From Clarireedia homoeocarpa (lineage: Eukaryota; Ascomycota; Leotiomycetes; Helotiales; Rutstroemiaceae), in NCBI GenBank assembly GCA_001465935.1, contig LNKV01000010.1, positions 1 through 64,000 on the forward strand: DNA of 64,000 nt, written 5' to 3'. The position numbers were made by a program, and so were the translations under genes. How positions within the stretch are numbered: the first letter of the stretch is position 1; each line of letters opens with the position of its first letter. This document shows positions 33,703-46,480 of the stretch, piece after piece. The notes under the pieces were generated by a model. It was not told the origin of the DNA and did no database searches. It was given only the letters and a program-made list of their open reading frames with translations.

Positions 33703-36101
33703 ATGGAGTCCGACTCAGAAATGAAGGCTGGCTCCTCCGAAGCTACCTCCAGCCGCCGGCGGACTCGGGAGAGCTTTGGCTTCGGACGATTGATAAATAT
33801 TCTCACAATAGTTGGTGGTCTTCTATGGTTGTATGGTATTGCTACCCATTTTTCGTTGTGGAAAGGAACAAAATTCTGGACCTTCAAAGACGGGAAGCAT
33901 GAGAGCTATGGCGGAGAGCAGTTTAGAAGCTCAAAAGGCAGCCAGTATTTACTGGGTGTTGGGAAAGCAGATATAACTGGGTATGATATTTTCGATTCTA
34001 CCTTTTAATTATTTTACTTACATCTCGTAGTCCCGTTGTCGAGATTAACATGATGGGATATGCAGATACGAAGCAGGTTGGTTCTGGTTTACGACAACGA
34101 CTTTATTCTCGAGCTTTTATCATCGGAGATATCGACCATCCAGAAGATCGATTCGTCTACCTAGTCTTGGATACGCAGTCGGGCGATACGGCGGTTCGAT
34201 ACGGAATACTTGACGGCATTGCAAATTTAGGTAGTGACTTTGCTATGTATGGACAGAAAAATGTTGCTGTGACAGGCACACATTCTCATTCAGGTCCTGG
34301 TGCATGGCTCAATTACCTGCTACCTCAGATCACCAGCAAGGGTTTCGATAAGCAGAGTTATCAGGCCATTGTCGATGGAGCAGTCTTGTCAATTCGCAGA
34401 GCACATGCAAGCTTGCAGCCTGGGTACCTCGATGTTGGCTCGACGAAGGTCTTTGGGGCGAATATCAACAGAAGTCTATATGCATACCTGGCAAATCCCG
34501 CTGAGGAACGAGCTAAGTACAACGCTAGTATTGAGGATGATGGATCAGTCGAGAAGGACCTTACTCTGCTGAGGTTCTCTCGAGCGTCAGATGGCAAGAA
34601 CATTGGAGTCTTGACCTGGTTTCCTACCCACGGAACCTCGATGTTAGGAAACAACACTCTTATCTCGGGAGACAATAAAGGAGTAGCTGCCGATTTGTTC
34701 GAAAAGAGTGTCTCTGGAGAAGAGAATGCAGCTGAAGGTTTCGTGGCTGGGTTTTCGCAAGCCAATGTCGGAGATACGAGTCCAAATGTACTTGGAGCAT
34801 GGTGCGAAGATGGCTCAGGACAAGAATGCAGTTTCAAAAACAGTACTTGCAGTAACGGCAGAAGTCAATACTGTCATGCTCGTGGGCCTTTCTTCCGAGT
34901 AAAAGACAATGGTGCGTCATCTTGCTACGAAGTCGGAAGGAGACAGTTCCAGCCTGCCAAGGAGCTTTACGACAATTTTGATTCGAAAGGAACCGCAATT
35001 TCTGGGTCATCAGTAAAGTCCTTCCACACATTTCAGGATATGTCCAATTTCTCTTTCCCCTTGGCGAATGGAAGCTATGTTCACACATGCCCTGCAGCGT
35101 TAGGATATTCCTTCGCCGCTGGGACGTCCGATGGCCCAGGCGCATTCGACTTCACTCAAAACGACCCTAATGCACCTAACGCATCGCCGGTATGGCGAGT
35201 GGTTTCGGGTCTTATTAAAGCACCAAGCAAGCAGCAACAGCGCTGCCATTACCCAAAGCCAATTTTGCTAGATGTAGGAGAGATTACTACACCTTACCTA
35301 TGGACTCCGAACGTCGTCGATGTGCAGGTATTGAGAGTTGGCCAACTACTCATAATTGTCAGTCCAGGCGAAGCCACCACAATGTCCGGTCGACGATGGA
35401 AAGAGTCCATCCAGGAAGCCGCTGCCTCCACTATCCTCTCATCCTCCTCCAGCGACCCAATCGTTGTACTAGGTGGTCCTGCAAACAGCTACACCCATTA
35501 TATTGCCACCCCCGAAGAATACGGCATTCAGCGTTACGAAGGTGCCTCCACGCTCTATGGACCTTACACCCTAAACGCCTACATAAACCTCACACTAAGT
35601 TACCTTACCTACCTGAGCAGCACTTCCAAAACCACCCCACCACCCGGCCCGCTCCCCCCAAACAACGTCAACAACTCCCTCTCCTTCATCACCGGCGTCA
35701 TCTACGACGGCCACCCAGCATTCAAGTCCTACGGCGACGTCAAATCCGACGTACAGCCCAGCTACACCAAGTCCGCGCTGCCCACCATAACCGCCACATT
35801 TGTGGGCGCCAATCCGCGCAATAATCTGCGTCTGGGCGGGACCTTCGCTTCGGTCGAGTATTTCGCGCCGGCGACCAATCGCTGGGAGCGCGTGCGCGAT
35901 GATAGCGATTGGAGCTTGGTGTATCATTGGAAGAAGACGAGTGAGATATTGGGGACGAGCGAGGTGATGATTACGTGGGAGCCGGAGGAGTGGAGTCTGG
36001 AGGGTGTGTATCGGATCAGGTATTTTGGTGATTCGAAGGCAGTGGGCGGGAGTATTACGGCGTTTGAGGGGACGAGTGGTGAATTTGTATTGACGGCTTA
36101 A
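33703..36101 (+). CDS. Neutral/alkaline ceramidase
   Basis: This amidase hydrolyses ceramide to sphingosine and fatty acid. There are two exons (33703-33980, 34031-36101) with a 50-nt intron; the product is 782 residues. The family body begins LLGVGKADITGPVVEINMMGYA, with the splice in the middle. The zinc/active-site region includes GTHSHSGPGAW, FPTHGTSM and NVGDTSPN, whose serine (about residue 343) is the expected nucleophile. The C-terminal immunoglobulin-like domain ends at GEFVLTA. Unlike bacterial relatives with cleavable signals, the N-terminus has a basic stretch (SSRRRTRES) before one hydrophobic segment, residues 30-50 (LINILTIVGGLLWLYGIATH). This suggests a type II membrane anchor with the enzyme in the Golgi/ER lumen or outside the cell; that topology is inferred. 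Confidence 0.94.
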
Positions 36102-36425
36102 TGAATCGTGGGTAATGAATGGCTGGAGATAGGTTATGCATATGACTACTGTATGATGAAATGGCGTTGGATTGGGTTCGAAAGGATAAATTGGTTATGG
36201 TACGGTAGTAGGCATGGGTATGTATCAAATAACAAATTGGAAATTTTGGTAGATGCGACAGCACATCTTGTATTTATTATCTATCTTGTGACCTATATCT
36301 TTCTGGATATTTGCATGTAATGTATCTACAGATTCATGCGTATGAAAGACCCAACCCAATCTTTCACTACACCACTTAACTCCACCCAAATGCCTAATCA
36401 AGTCAAAACACCAACAAAGTCCCCA
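36102..36425. other. Convergent intergenic region, ceramidase / RPC1
   Basis: 324 bp of AT-leaning 3' flanking sequence. No other feature is seen. Confidence 0.5.
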
Positions 36426-39400
36426 TTAATATAACCTTTCCTTCTTCCTCTCCACCTGATCCCACTTCCACGCATCCTCGAAAAGTGTTGGCTTAACCTT
36501 GAGGTCCTCATCCGTAAGATGTAACTCCCTAACGACCTTGAATGCACCTGTACCGACAGACATGGTTTGTCCCATAATAATACACTCACTGACACCTTCA
36601 ATCTTATCTGACTTCATACCAGCCGCCGCATCAAACAAGTGATCTGGTGTCTTTTCGAAAGAAGCAAGCTGCAGCACACTGTCTCGCATCTTGGAAAGCC
36701 CGAAACGTGTGATACCGAGGACCTCACCCTTATATGTCATGACGTCGGCAAGAAGTTGCATGTGACGAGGATCAATACCCATGTCTGCCATAACAAGAGC
36801 AATTTCGGCTGCGATAGTGTGCCGTGCAGCTTCGATACCTAGGACATCTTTCATTTCCATGACACTGTTCGATCTGGCTTTGGTTCCGTCAACGCCTTCT
36901 GTGCCAAGACATGCGCGGAGTCCGTAACCTTCAACAATGAGCTTGTATGTCACTGGCTCTTTTTCTGAGGTGTTGATGATGGCCCTGGTAGCTTCAGGAT
37001 AGCCGGAGATAGCGATAGTTGGTAAGGCACGCTTGAGATGGTTTACACGGAGAAGGAGATCGGAGCCACCTTCGTCAAGTGTAGGTTTATTCTTTGCTGC
37101 AGCCCCGCGACCTGATACTGGCCCACCACTGTCGTGAGTTACTCGGATGAATATGCAATCGTTGTTTACACTCAGATCATCACTCTTAATCTTCAACTTC
37201 TTGTTCTTCAGGATTGCCTGAGCTATTTCTTCCACACCTACGTTGATCTGCATTTGCCTCAGATACCCTGTGTCGATAGCTAAACATATGGTTGCAGCTC
37301 GAGCCGACCACATATCTTCAGCAAAATGAAGCACATCGGACAAGAAAGTCTTCTCCACCAATGCCTTCACTCTGCGGGCCACCTTGATGTTTGTGTTGTC
37401 GATTAGAGGACAGTCAACGAATGGAGTACTGATCGTCTTCGAAGCGTTGATAATTTCCTTAATACGAGGCACACCAGCAGTCAAGTTCATACCAGCAACA
37501 CCAGCAAAATGGAAAGTTTTCAATGTCATTTGAGTTCCAGGTTCTCCAATAGATTGTGCTCCTACAGCACCGACAGCATGACCTGGCTCGACCTTAGCTT
37601 TAGCGTATTTTTCGAGACAAAGAGAGCAGAACTTTCTGAGGGTTGCCTCGGAAATCTTGGCAACTCGATCGACGTAGTCGCTTGCAGCTTGATCTTCTTT
37701 CGTCTCATCATAATAAAAGCCGGTCTCCTGTGGGTCATCTTCGAACTCATGCAAGCCAACCCTTTGACGCGCTTTCGCCATTCGCGTAGCCTTGTCTCCG
37801 ATGAACTTAGTGATAGCAGCAAGGAACCCACGGCCACCATCATGCTCATCCACCCCATAGTCACTAGAGTCATCGTAGCTTAACGGTTCACCGTTGCGCA
37901 ATCCTTTCCTAGCGAATGTGGCTTTTGTCTGCGCTAAGTGCTGAGTACAATTTTTAATGACTTCGAATGGTAGTAAAGATCTGTCGGCGTTGTTCCAGGT
38001 CAGGTTCTCGGCTTGTGACCAAGTACGTTCGAAATTGACAGGTACTGCATTGCCTTCCATATCAAGTGGGTCAAGCCCATCGGCACCAAATTGAAACTGA
38101 ACGATTCCGCCACCAGAAGTTCTAACAGTATCATCATACTGAGTTGATAAATCTTCCAATGACTTCATTAATCGACGAGACATGTATCCAGTTTCAGCGG
38201 TTTTGACGGCGGTATCGACTAGACCCTCGCGACCAGAGATAGCGTGGAACAGAAATTCGTAAGGAGTCAGTCCAGTAAAGAAACTATTTGAAACAAATCC
38301 TTTGGCAGCGGGCTGCCTAGAATGCTTAGAAAAATGTGGTAAAGTTCGGTCTTGGAAGCCATCGGCGACACGTGCTCCGCCAATAATTTGTTGTCCTACG
38401 ACTGCCACCATCTGGGCAACATTGAGTGCAGAACCCTTTGAGCCAGATTTTGCCATGACTAACGGTGCGTTAAACTTGCTCAACGTAGAGAGACATTCTT
38501 CTCCTGCTGCTGCTCGAACCTTACTCAAAACTCCAGAGATTTTATCTTCAAGGGTTTCTTCCATGTTCCTTCCAGTCGCCTTTTCCAAGGTGCCAAATTG
38601 AAATTCCCGAATCAGTCGTTCGCACTCTTTATACGCAGCACTAATGAGTGCTGCCTTCTTTCGGTTGAGAGTCTCTGAGGGATACACATCATTTATTCCA
38701 ATAGAGAATCCCATATTCGTGAGATATCTCGCGGAGAGCTTGGACAATCGGTTCATAGCTATAACGGCAGCATCGGGACCGTAGTCACGTAGGATGACAT
38801 AGAAAATGGAGTCCTTCTTTCCAGAACCGACTGTACTCTTGTCCATCAGACCACACATGACCACTGAATTTCGAACAACCAGCCATCCATCATTAGCTTC
38901 CATATCTTTAGCCCATCCTTTGGGTTGATCCTTAGGTTTGAAGTCACGACATTTTGCTTCAACATTAACGAGAATGTTAGAAGCTTTGTTCGGACGCATC
39001 ATCATGCTAAAAACTTGCTTCCCTGTCCAAAGAGCCTGGGGTTTTAAGATGGCTGGTGGCGGGAGGTCGAGATGATGATCTCCGTTAACCATATACATGC
39101 ACAGATTTGTGAACGTTCTACGGTCAAAGAAATTCTCTTTGCTAGAAAGTAGATATGCTGCAGTGATGAAGTCCTGAGTTGCAGAAATGATTGGCTCTCC
39201 GTTCTTCGGCGTAGAAAGATTGTTCTTTACACCCATAAGGTTGATAGCTTCTGTTCTAGCCTCTTCTGTTTGAGGGACGTGAAGATTCATCTCATCACCA
39301 TCGAAATCGGCATTGTATGGATTGCACACACACTCATTGAGGCGAAACGTTCTCCATGGTCGAATCTTGGCGTAATGGCTCATGATACTGAGCTTGTGCA

Positions 39401-40987
39401 AAGATGGTTGCCGGTTGAAAAGTACAATATCACCGTCCTCAAGATGCCTTTCGACGACATCTCCTATTTTAAGATATTTTGCCTCATTCTCTCGTTTTGC
39501 GAATTTGAGAGAAATTTTATGATTGGAGTCCTTTTTGATGATTTGTTGAGCACCAGGATGAACATTCGGTCCATTCAGTACGCATTTTCGTAGCTTCTCA
39601 ATATTCTGGCGTTGAACTCGTTCAGGATACGTGAGATTCTTTGCCACTAAAATAGGCACCGCAACCTGGTCAATTCCGAGATTGGGATCGGGAGATATGA
39701 CAGTACGTCCAGAAAAGTCAACACGTTTTCCAGATAAGTTTCCTCGAAATCGTCCTTGTTTTCCTTTTAAGCGTTGACAAAAGCCTCTGATCGTCTTGCC
39801 GAATCCTGGCTGTTGTAGACCGGGCACATCGCTATTGACATACATAGCGACCTGCAATTGAAGATAATCCCATTGCTCCATCACTGTCTGGACCGGCTGT
39901 CCTTTCTGTAGTGCAGCTCTAATTAAAGCACTAATCTGAACAATATCTCCAAGTTTCGATGTGAGATCATCCTCTGTGCTTGCATTGTCCTGGGCGACGG
40001 AAGGTCGGATACAGATAGGAGGTGCCGGAATAAATTGCCACAAAAACATCTCTGGGCGACCCTCTGCGGGGTTAATCCCAAGAAGCTCGCAGTCACTGGG
40101 TGTGATCAACTTGAAGAGATTCAGAACTCTTAGGGGGTGCAGGTCCTCCATCGCCTTCTTTGTATGTTTCTCTAGCTCCGAATTGTGTTTCTTGGCTTCT
40201 TCAAACGATTTCTGGTATTCCACCATTCCAGGTGGAACAACTTTCTTCGCTGCCGTGGATTTGTTGTATTTGGTATACTTGTCATGAGCCAACCTAACAA
40301 CGCTGACCTTTCTAATCTGACCATTGGTAGCACCGCAGTGGGGGCATTGGCTTGCTTTTCGACATTGCTCGTTAAGTTTTTTGCAGATTTGTGTGCGCTT
40401 TAGATTATCGATACCAGGCCTTCGAAGCTCCTTCAAATAGTGTCGTCGCTCGACATCGGTGAGTAGTACTCTCGCACAATCCTATAAACTTTAGTCTGCA
40501 AGCATTCTGATAGAATGAGAGCAAGCTTACTTTGCAAATGTTCTGTAGAATGTTTATGATCAATTTCAGGTATCCAATATGGAAAACCGGCAGAGCCAGT
40601 CTAACATGTCCAAAATGGCCATTGCAATTCTGCAGACCGTCGCCGCATGTATCGCAGAAGCCAGTTTTACTGGATGTGCCCTGATAAGAAGAGATCGTGG
40701 TCAGCATAGCGCAGTGTTGTGCAAAGTAGGTTTCCTACCATTCTCGGATCGAGTGGACCATTGGGAATAACTTTTCGACCATTGTCTACATCATAAAGCA
40801 TTTTATTGGAAACCTCCAACACGCCCTGATTTACGATATCCTGATTTGATCTAACAATATTCAGTATTTTTCCTTCTACAGTTGTAGAGTGCGCCTACTG
40901 TATTCCAAATTTCAACTCCTTGAAGCGCTTCGGGATTTTGTCGACGACTTGCGCCTTGACGGACTCGCCGCCCGCGCCTAACGACAT
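36426..40987 (-). CDS. RPC1: DNA-directed RNA polymerase III largest subunit RPC1
   Basis: This is the catalytic largest subunit of Pol III, which makes tRNA, 5S rRNA and U6. There are four exons on the minus strand: 40987-40899, 40850-40739, 40680-40531 and 40481-36426, with introns of 48, 58 and 49 nt; the product is 1468 residues (yeast 1460). The N-terminus is MSLGAGGESVKAQVVDK, continuing FGIQSNQDIVNQGVLEVSN across intron 1. The zinc region GFCDTCGDGLQNCNGHFGH comes from exon 3. The catalytic loop NADFDGDEMN is intact, with Asp509, Asp511 and Asp513 holding the Mg ion. Bridge-helix and trigger-loop areas follow (GVAGMNLTAGVPRIKEI). The intron 1 donor GTAGGC is non-consensus, but splicing there is required to keep the frame. 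The short C-terminus KKERLY carries no heptad tail, as expected for Pol III. Confidence 0.96.
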
Positions 40988-41691
40988 GTTTGCGACTGGC
41001 CGTATGCTATCGGTGATTGCGCATGAGACAATTGGACTTGTGTCCGTATGTGTGAGGTGGTAGGGGTGGATTGGTTGTTATCGCATTGTAAGGGCAGTGA
41101 GTTTCGAGGAGGACCTGGTGGATAGGATCTCGGATGAAGGTTTCAAGAAATTGAGTCAAAAAGTGGTTGGCGACGAACCAGAAAAAATAAGCAACCCCGC
41201 AATAGCTTCCGAACAGCACCTTGCCCGTTACAATCTAGTGCTATTACTGCCGCGCTGTGGCTTGTAGCTTTGAGCTTAAACAACATCTTAGATAAGATCT
41301 GCGCCTCGATCTTATCAATTCTTAACAGCAGGGAATAAAACAGCTGGGAAGAATGTACAGCACATCATAGACCCAACAAGTACTAGCTAGGTAGATAGGG
41401 CATGCAGATAATTGCTTGCATTGAACCCGCTCAGCTGCAGCACCGAATACATTGTGATGGAAAAGAGGGGACAATCAATCACAAGTACGATCATCCCTTT
41501 CACAATTAAGCTGCATCAACCGTCGTAAAGAGCATACACTACATTCATTACCTATGGACTGAAATTGGGATCTTAAATATCGAGGATGTTAGAATAACTG
41601 AATCCATAATAGCGTTTCATTAAAGTATTTATTCTTATAGTAATCCTGTTCCCTATGCGAATCCATCGTTTGAACATTGCATCCTCATCTC
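40988..41691. other. Intergenic region, RPC1 promoter and NEM1 3' side
   Basis: About 0.7 kb. It contains the RPC1 promoter and the end of the NEM1 transcript. Only short frames without family features occur. Confidence 0.5.
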
Positions 41692-43300
41692 TTACGCTGT
41701 CATATGCTTCCCATCCTCTCCACCACGCAAAGCAAGAAAAGCGCGTACGTCTGTAACATACTGCAATCCTTCTAAGAGTGGTACGAGGTGTAGGAGATCA
41801 TTATCCGTGGGATCATTAATCCAGCCTTCTATAGGTATAGCATTATCTGTTTTGTGGTTAGTAACTTTGACTTGCGACAAGATGTCAAGATCTTACCTTG
41901 ATGAAATAGGTAGCTTGTAGGGCTGTTGTCCAGAATCATGACTTTGCTAAGATCCGGCTCAACGGAACTAAGATCTTTAATGTAGGCTCCGTTCCGAACT
42001 GTACAATGCTGCCGATAATATCTGCCTGAAAAGAATTTTCGCTCCTGCTCCAACCAATCTATAACTGGATCGGCGTAATCTTGGAGTGATGCAGTAAATA
42101 CAACCAGGTTATACCACTTGCAAACCTGAATTGTTTAGCATATTACCCTTGAAATACCACAAGATGGGTACTTACACGTCGCAAGAAGTCATCGCAGTAT
42201 GGCCTCTTATGTACATAATACAATATTGGATGCTGTGGGCCTGCGCCTCCTGGTCCCATAAGGTTTGTGACCTGTACTTCTACCATGTGACCAGTACTCA
42301 TCCGACCACCTTGAGCCATACTATGGATCAATGTTTCGTCAAGATCAAGAACGAGTGTCTTCTGTGTAAGCTTCCCAGCGGGCATATCGAGCGTATAGGA
42401 TGGTTGACGACGGGGTATGAGAGGACGTGGAGGCGCTGGAACTCGTGGATATTTAGTCATGAGTAGAGATGAAGCTGGCGAAGTTGGCGACTTGAGATTA
42501 GCAGCAGTCATCTCGGTGGCAGACCCAGCATGAGAACCATCGCCTGTTATGTTCGTGGACTGTACTTTCCGGCTCTTCCGCTGCCTCAAATTATCTTCAT
42601 TATGAAGCTTGATGCGTATGGATCTCCTTGCGGGCGAGATTTCATCGGAGCTCTGCAGAGACTTCGATCTTGTCTGACGACTCTGGGACTTTATGCTCGC
42701 TTTATCTGTCTCACTTAAAGAGCGATCGTATTCTGACTCTGACTCGGATGAAATGGACGAGGAGAAGTATGGCGACGTTGATTTATTCATGAATGAACCT
42801 CGACGTTTGGATGAATGATTTTCCGTGTTCGCATGACCGATGCCACTACTCTCTGACATAGACTGAGTCGTTGAATCTCCAGCTCCGCCCCCAAACAACG
42901 ATGCACTTAACTTTGTAAGTTGCGATAGAGGCGCAAAGTTTCCTCTTTCATCGTACAGACAAGCTATAACATATACCCCTGGCGCAGCTAAAGTCGACAA
43001 CACCCACCGTAAGGTGTCATATAGCCATCGCGTTATCCCGACATGATCGTTCGTACGAAAGGAACTGTCTTCTTTATTTAACAATGGCGTGTATTCCTGT
43101 ACTGGCGTATCATCTTCGAGATTAGAGTCTGGCGCATCGTCAGGCCCGTCGGACTTCTCACTGTATACCTCTGCTTGCGAATTCCTTCGAGACTCGGATA
43201 ATGTCGCAGATGCTAGTACATTGCCGAATGAATTCGAACGTGAAGGTGCCGCAGAGTGTTGAGGGGATCCTCGTCCTGAGAGGATATTCAGTGAATTCAT
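41692..43300 (-). CDS. NEM1: NEM1-type nuclear envelope phosphatase (FCP1/DxDxT)
   Basis: This is the catalytic subunit of the Nem1-Spo7 phosphatase, which dephosphorylates the lipin Pah1 at the nuclear/ER membrane and so balances phospholipid against triacylglycerol synthesis. There are three exons (43300-42176, 42125-41897, 41846-41692) with two 50-nt introns; the product is 502 residues. I start at MNSLNILSGRG, the family N-terminus; an in-frame ATG 11 codons upstream is less likely. A hydrophobic segment near residues 95-115 (WVLSTLAAPGVYVIACLY) would anchor it. The phosphatase motif LVLDLDETLIHS has Asp319 and Asp321. Later motifs VVFTASLQDYADPVID and LDNSPTSYLFHQ cross exons 2 and 3. 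A long Ser-rich linker separates anchor and domain. Confidence 0.94.
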
Positions 43301-44371
43301 CGTATATTCCGGTCCATGGAGGAGAACGTCCATTCAATCACAAACAGACAACAAGGACAATGCGCTTGAGGCGAACAGAAAGAGCGCAGGGCGCGAAGCT
43401 CCAAACTTTCTCGATGACGAGGACCGGGTCGAATGATAACTGTGAATATGTGTTAAGGGTTCGAAGGCTGTTCTAGAAAGCCGATTTGTTTTCTGGACCA
43501 GTCACCGTCGTTCTTTGTGGGTTCGCTCGTTCGTTCCGTTCGTTCGCAAGGAGGTTAAATGGTTCTACGTCAAAAATCCAAGCCGATAGAAGCGGGTACC
43601 TAGGCACAACACGAGACGAGATAGTAGCTTCAAGAAAGAATCTATAAAACAACTACAAAGTGATGGAAGGCGAGGAGCTGCAGCTGGTGGTTTAAGAGAA
43701 ACGAAGAATGCGAGTACGGACGACAGACGGAAGAGAATTAAAATCGATAATAACCTGCAGTATGTGAATAGGTAGTTCTATGTAATTGATACTCGTAGAT
43801 GTGTACGACGCGGCTATGTGTTCATTTCAAAAGGAAGGAAAGTCAAGAGCTCCCACGTATTATGTATTGTGAAACCGTGTTAATATCAACACAATTCGAC
43901 AAGTAGCTTGGGAGCTTCTACTTCTTCTTTCTAGCCTGGATTTCTGAGTATCACATGTAGTCAGAACCAAACAAATCGTTCGCACAGCCAGTAGGATTCG
44001 AGGTTGGGGTTGAGTTGGGGCCCTAAATTCGGGGCGGCTCGGTCAAAAGCTTTGTTCACCAAACCGGGGAAAAAGATTTATTCCTCACAGTTAAAAGTCG
44101 AATAGAGGAAATCTACAGTATTCAGGACTGCTTTGCGATCGCAGCCATACAAGACACAATTACTAAACCAAAGTACGCACTGAGCTGCACATTGATTTGG
44201 TTCATCCATCACCGGTCAGGACGAGCGCTAACGATTTGTGACTCTTCCACAGACCATTCTTTTTAACTGAGGGGCAGTGCGCACCAAGTACCACCAATAC
44301 CGTCTTCTCACCTCCTCACCTCCTCCTACACCGACTTAACAACCTTTTCGAAGGTGCGAGTGATCTCCGCC
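43301..44371. other. Divergent promoter, NEM1 / eIF2B-beta
   Basis: About 1.1 kb. It has GTTCG-type repeats near 43520-43548 and a CT/CA-rich stretch just before the eIF2B-beta start. No gene is visible. Confidence 0.5.
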
Positions 44372-45958
44372 ATGCCTCCGGCGCATACTGCCTATGCGCC
44401 AAACCTTGATGTCTATCTCAAATCGTTGAAGGGTCAGCCATTAGAGTCATCTATAGAAAATTTGGTCTCGTATGCATTGCCCCTCCATACATCGCAAATC
44501 TTCTGGCTGCAAGTTTCTGACCTTTCGTAGCCTTTTGAAAAGAAGACAAATCAGAAATTCAAGATCGTGTGCTATAGCCACCGCTCATTTACTCTTACAG
44601 GTGGTCGCCAAGTTGCGATGGACCGATATTGGGCGGGTTCTGGAGCGAGTCCAGCATGTTGGGCAAAGGTTAATAGAGGCTCAACCTCGGGAGATGGTAG
44701 TTGGAAATATCGTTTGCAGAATACTGGGAATGATTAGGGACGAGGCAAAGGAGGATCAAACAGAAGATTTCAGCGATTCGGCATCCAATAGCCAGCTCGG
44801 GTCTCCAAGGCGCGAGATTAGTGATTTGGGCCTTTCCAGGACAGACGCAATTCCAGCGACGCCTTCATTCAGCCCATTGCGTTTTGGATCGAAAATTGAA
44901 TCCGAAGCCATGGAATATAGTGGAGATGATGTTTTTGGAGGGCGTTCACAGGGCTCACGGCCACCTTTGATAACATCACACACATCGTATGCTCATCTGA
45001 ACGGGGTCCCAGTACAACAGTCAATGTTCAACCTTCTCTCAGCCGTGCCATCACCAGCTTCGACACCTCCTGGCACTGCATCCCCCCATGGAAAATCGAC
45101 CATAAATGCAAGTTCTCTTGCACAAAAGATGTCCAACAGTTCTAAGGATCTCAAAGCCGAGATTATTAGCGTTATCGAAGACATTATAGATGAGCTCGAT
45201 CAGGTGGACGATCAAATTGCAAGCTATGCGCAAGATCTTATACATTCAAACGAAGTTATCCTCACTCATAGCTCATCTATGAGTGTTCAGAAGTTCCTGC
45301 TCAAGGCGGCAGAGAAAAGGAAATTTACAGTTGTAGTGGCCGAGTCCTACCCGAACGACCACTCAGCAACCCATTCCGCTGTCACTGGAAGGACTAGCCA
45401 GGAAGGTGATGGGGAAATGAGCACTGAAACCTTTCTAAAACCACTTTCGGCAGCAGGCATTACAGTCATTCTCGTGACTGATGCTACGATATTTGCCATA
45501 ATGTCCAGAGTTAACAAGGTCATCCTAGCTACCCACGCTGTTATTGCTAATGGTGGGTTGATTGCTGCCGCTGGTGCACGTATAATTGCGAAAGCTGCTA
45601 GAGTCCATAAAACACCGGTCATTGTTGTCAGCGGCGTTTATAAACTAAGTCCCGAATACCCCTTCGAGTTCGAATCATTAATCGAATATGGCGACCCCGG
45701 GAATGTTATTGAATACCAGGATGGCGAGTTGGTAGACAAGGTGGAAGTCGACAATCCACTTTTCGACTATGTTCCACCCGATCTTGTTGATCTTTACATC
45801 ACCAACCTGTAAGTTTCTACAAAGCCTCTAGAATTTTTCTAACCATTACTGACAACATGAACAGTGGTACTCATGCTCCATCATATTTATACCGGATCGT
45901 CGCCGAACACTATAAGCCGGAAGACGTAAATTTTCACAAGCCTGAGCTGCAATATTGA
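44372..45958 (+). CDS. GCD7: Translation initiation factor eIF2B subunit beta
   Basis: This is a regulatory subunit of the eIF2B decamer that exchanges GDP for GTP on eIF2 and senses eIF2-alpha phosphorylation. There are three exons: 44372-44469, 44531-45808 and 45865-45958, with introns of 61 and 56 nt; the product is 489 residues. Exon 1 gives MPPAHTAYAPNLDVYLKSLK, and the splice restores ENLVSLLKRRQIRNSRSCA, the family start. The Rossmann-like C-terminal domain has FTVVVAESYP, TVILVTDATIFAIMSRVNKV, HAVIANGGLIAAAGA and TPVIVVSGVYKLSP, all typical for the alpha/beta/delta group. The last exon supplies GTHAPSYLYRIVAEHYKPEDV. A low-complexity insert of about 90 residues in the middle is common in fungal forms. 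Confidence 0.95.
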
Positions 45959-46480
45959 TACAGTCATCTATCCTGTCTCTTCATAGAAAGACAATGAGAC
46001 TTCAAATGTCCTTGCACAGACTCGCATGCGTGATGAGTCCCATATCACGTTCACGTAACTTGGTACCATCTGCGGGGTCTTGAAAGAGAACCTTCGACTA
46101 GGGTTGTGTAGCGATTCAAAATCGTAGTTCCTACACCTTAGAGTCTGTATGCCAATGAACATCGGCTGTTAACGGCTGCCTTATTTTGGCCGCGTAATCA
46201 TGCAGGTTTGGTTGCTAAGTTGCATAGTAAGACGCTCGCAAACGTGGAAGACTGGTGGTGGCTGGTGTCAACTGCAGAGGTGGGGTCAAAGTTCTTCCTG
46301 ATCCGCGGTTGTACAACAGGGCTGAGTCACCACTACTCATATATTAGTCTGACATCAATAAAGAACGCTCAAGGCTGCCGCAAGTATGGATTGTTTTTAA
46401 ATTTATCTGCCTTTTGCTATCGTGATCATTCCTATTCGACCCATTTCTGAACAACAACAAGAACTGAAAGAAATAGCATC
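45959..46480. other. Intergenic region before the low-complexity protein gene
   Basis: 522 bp between two genes on the same strand. No feature is seen apart from expected 3' and 5' flanks. Confidence 0.5.

Noticed and set aside
35300..35824. 174-codon frame within the ceramidase exon
   Set aside because: Overlaps the conserved ceramidase in another frame; Arg/His/Pro-rich shadow composition.
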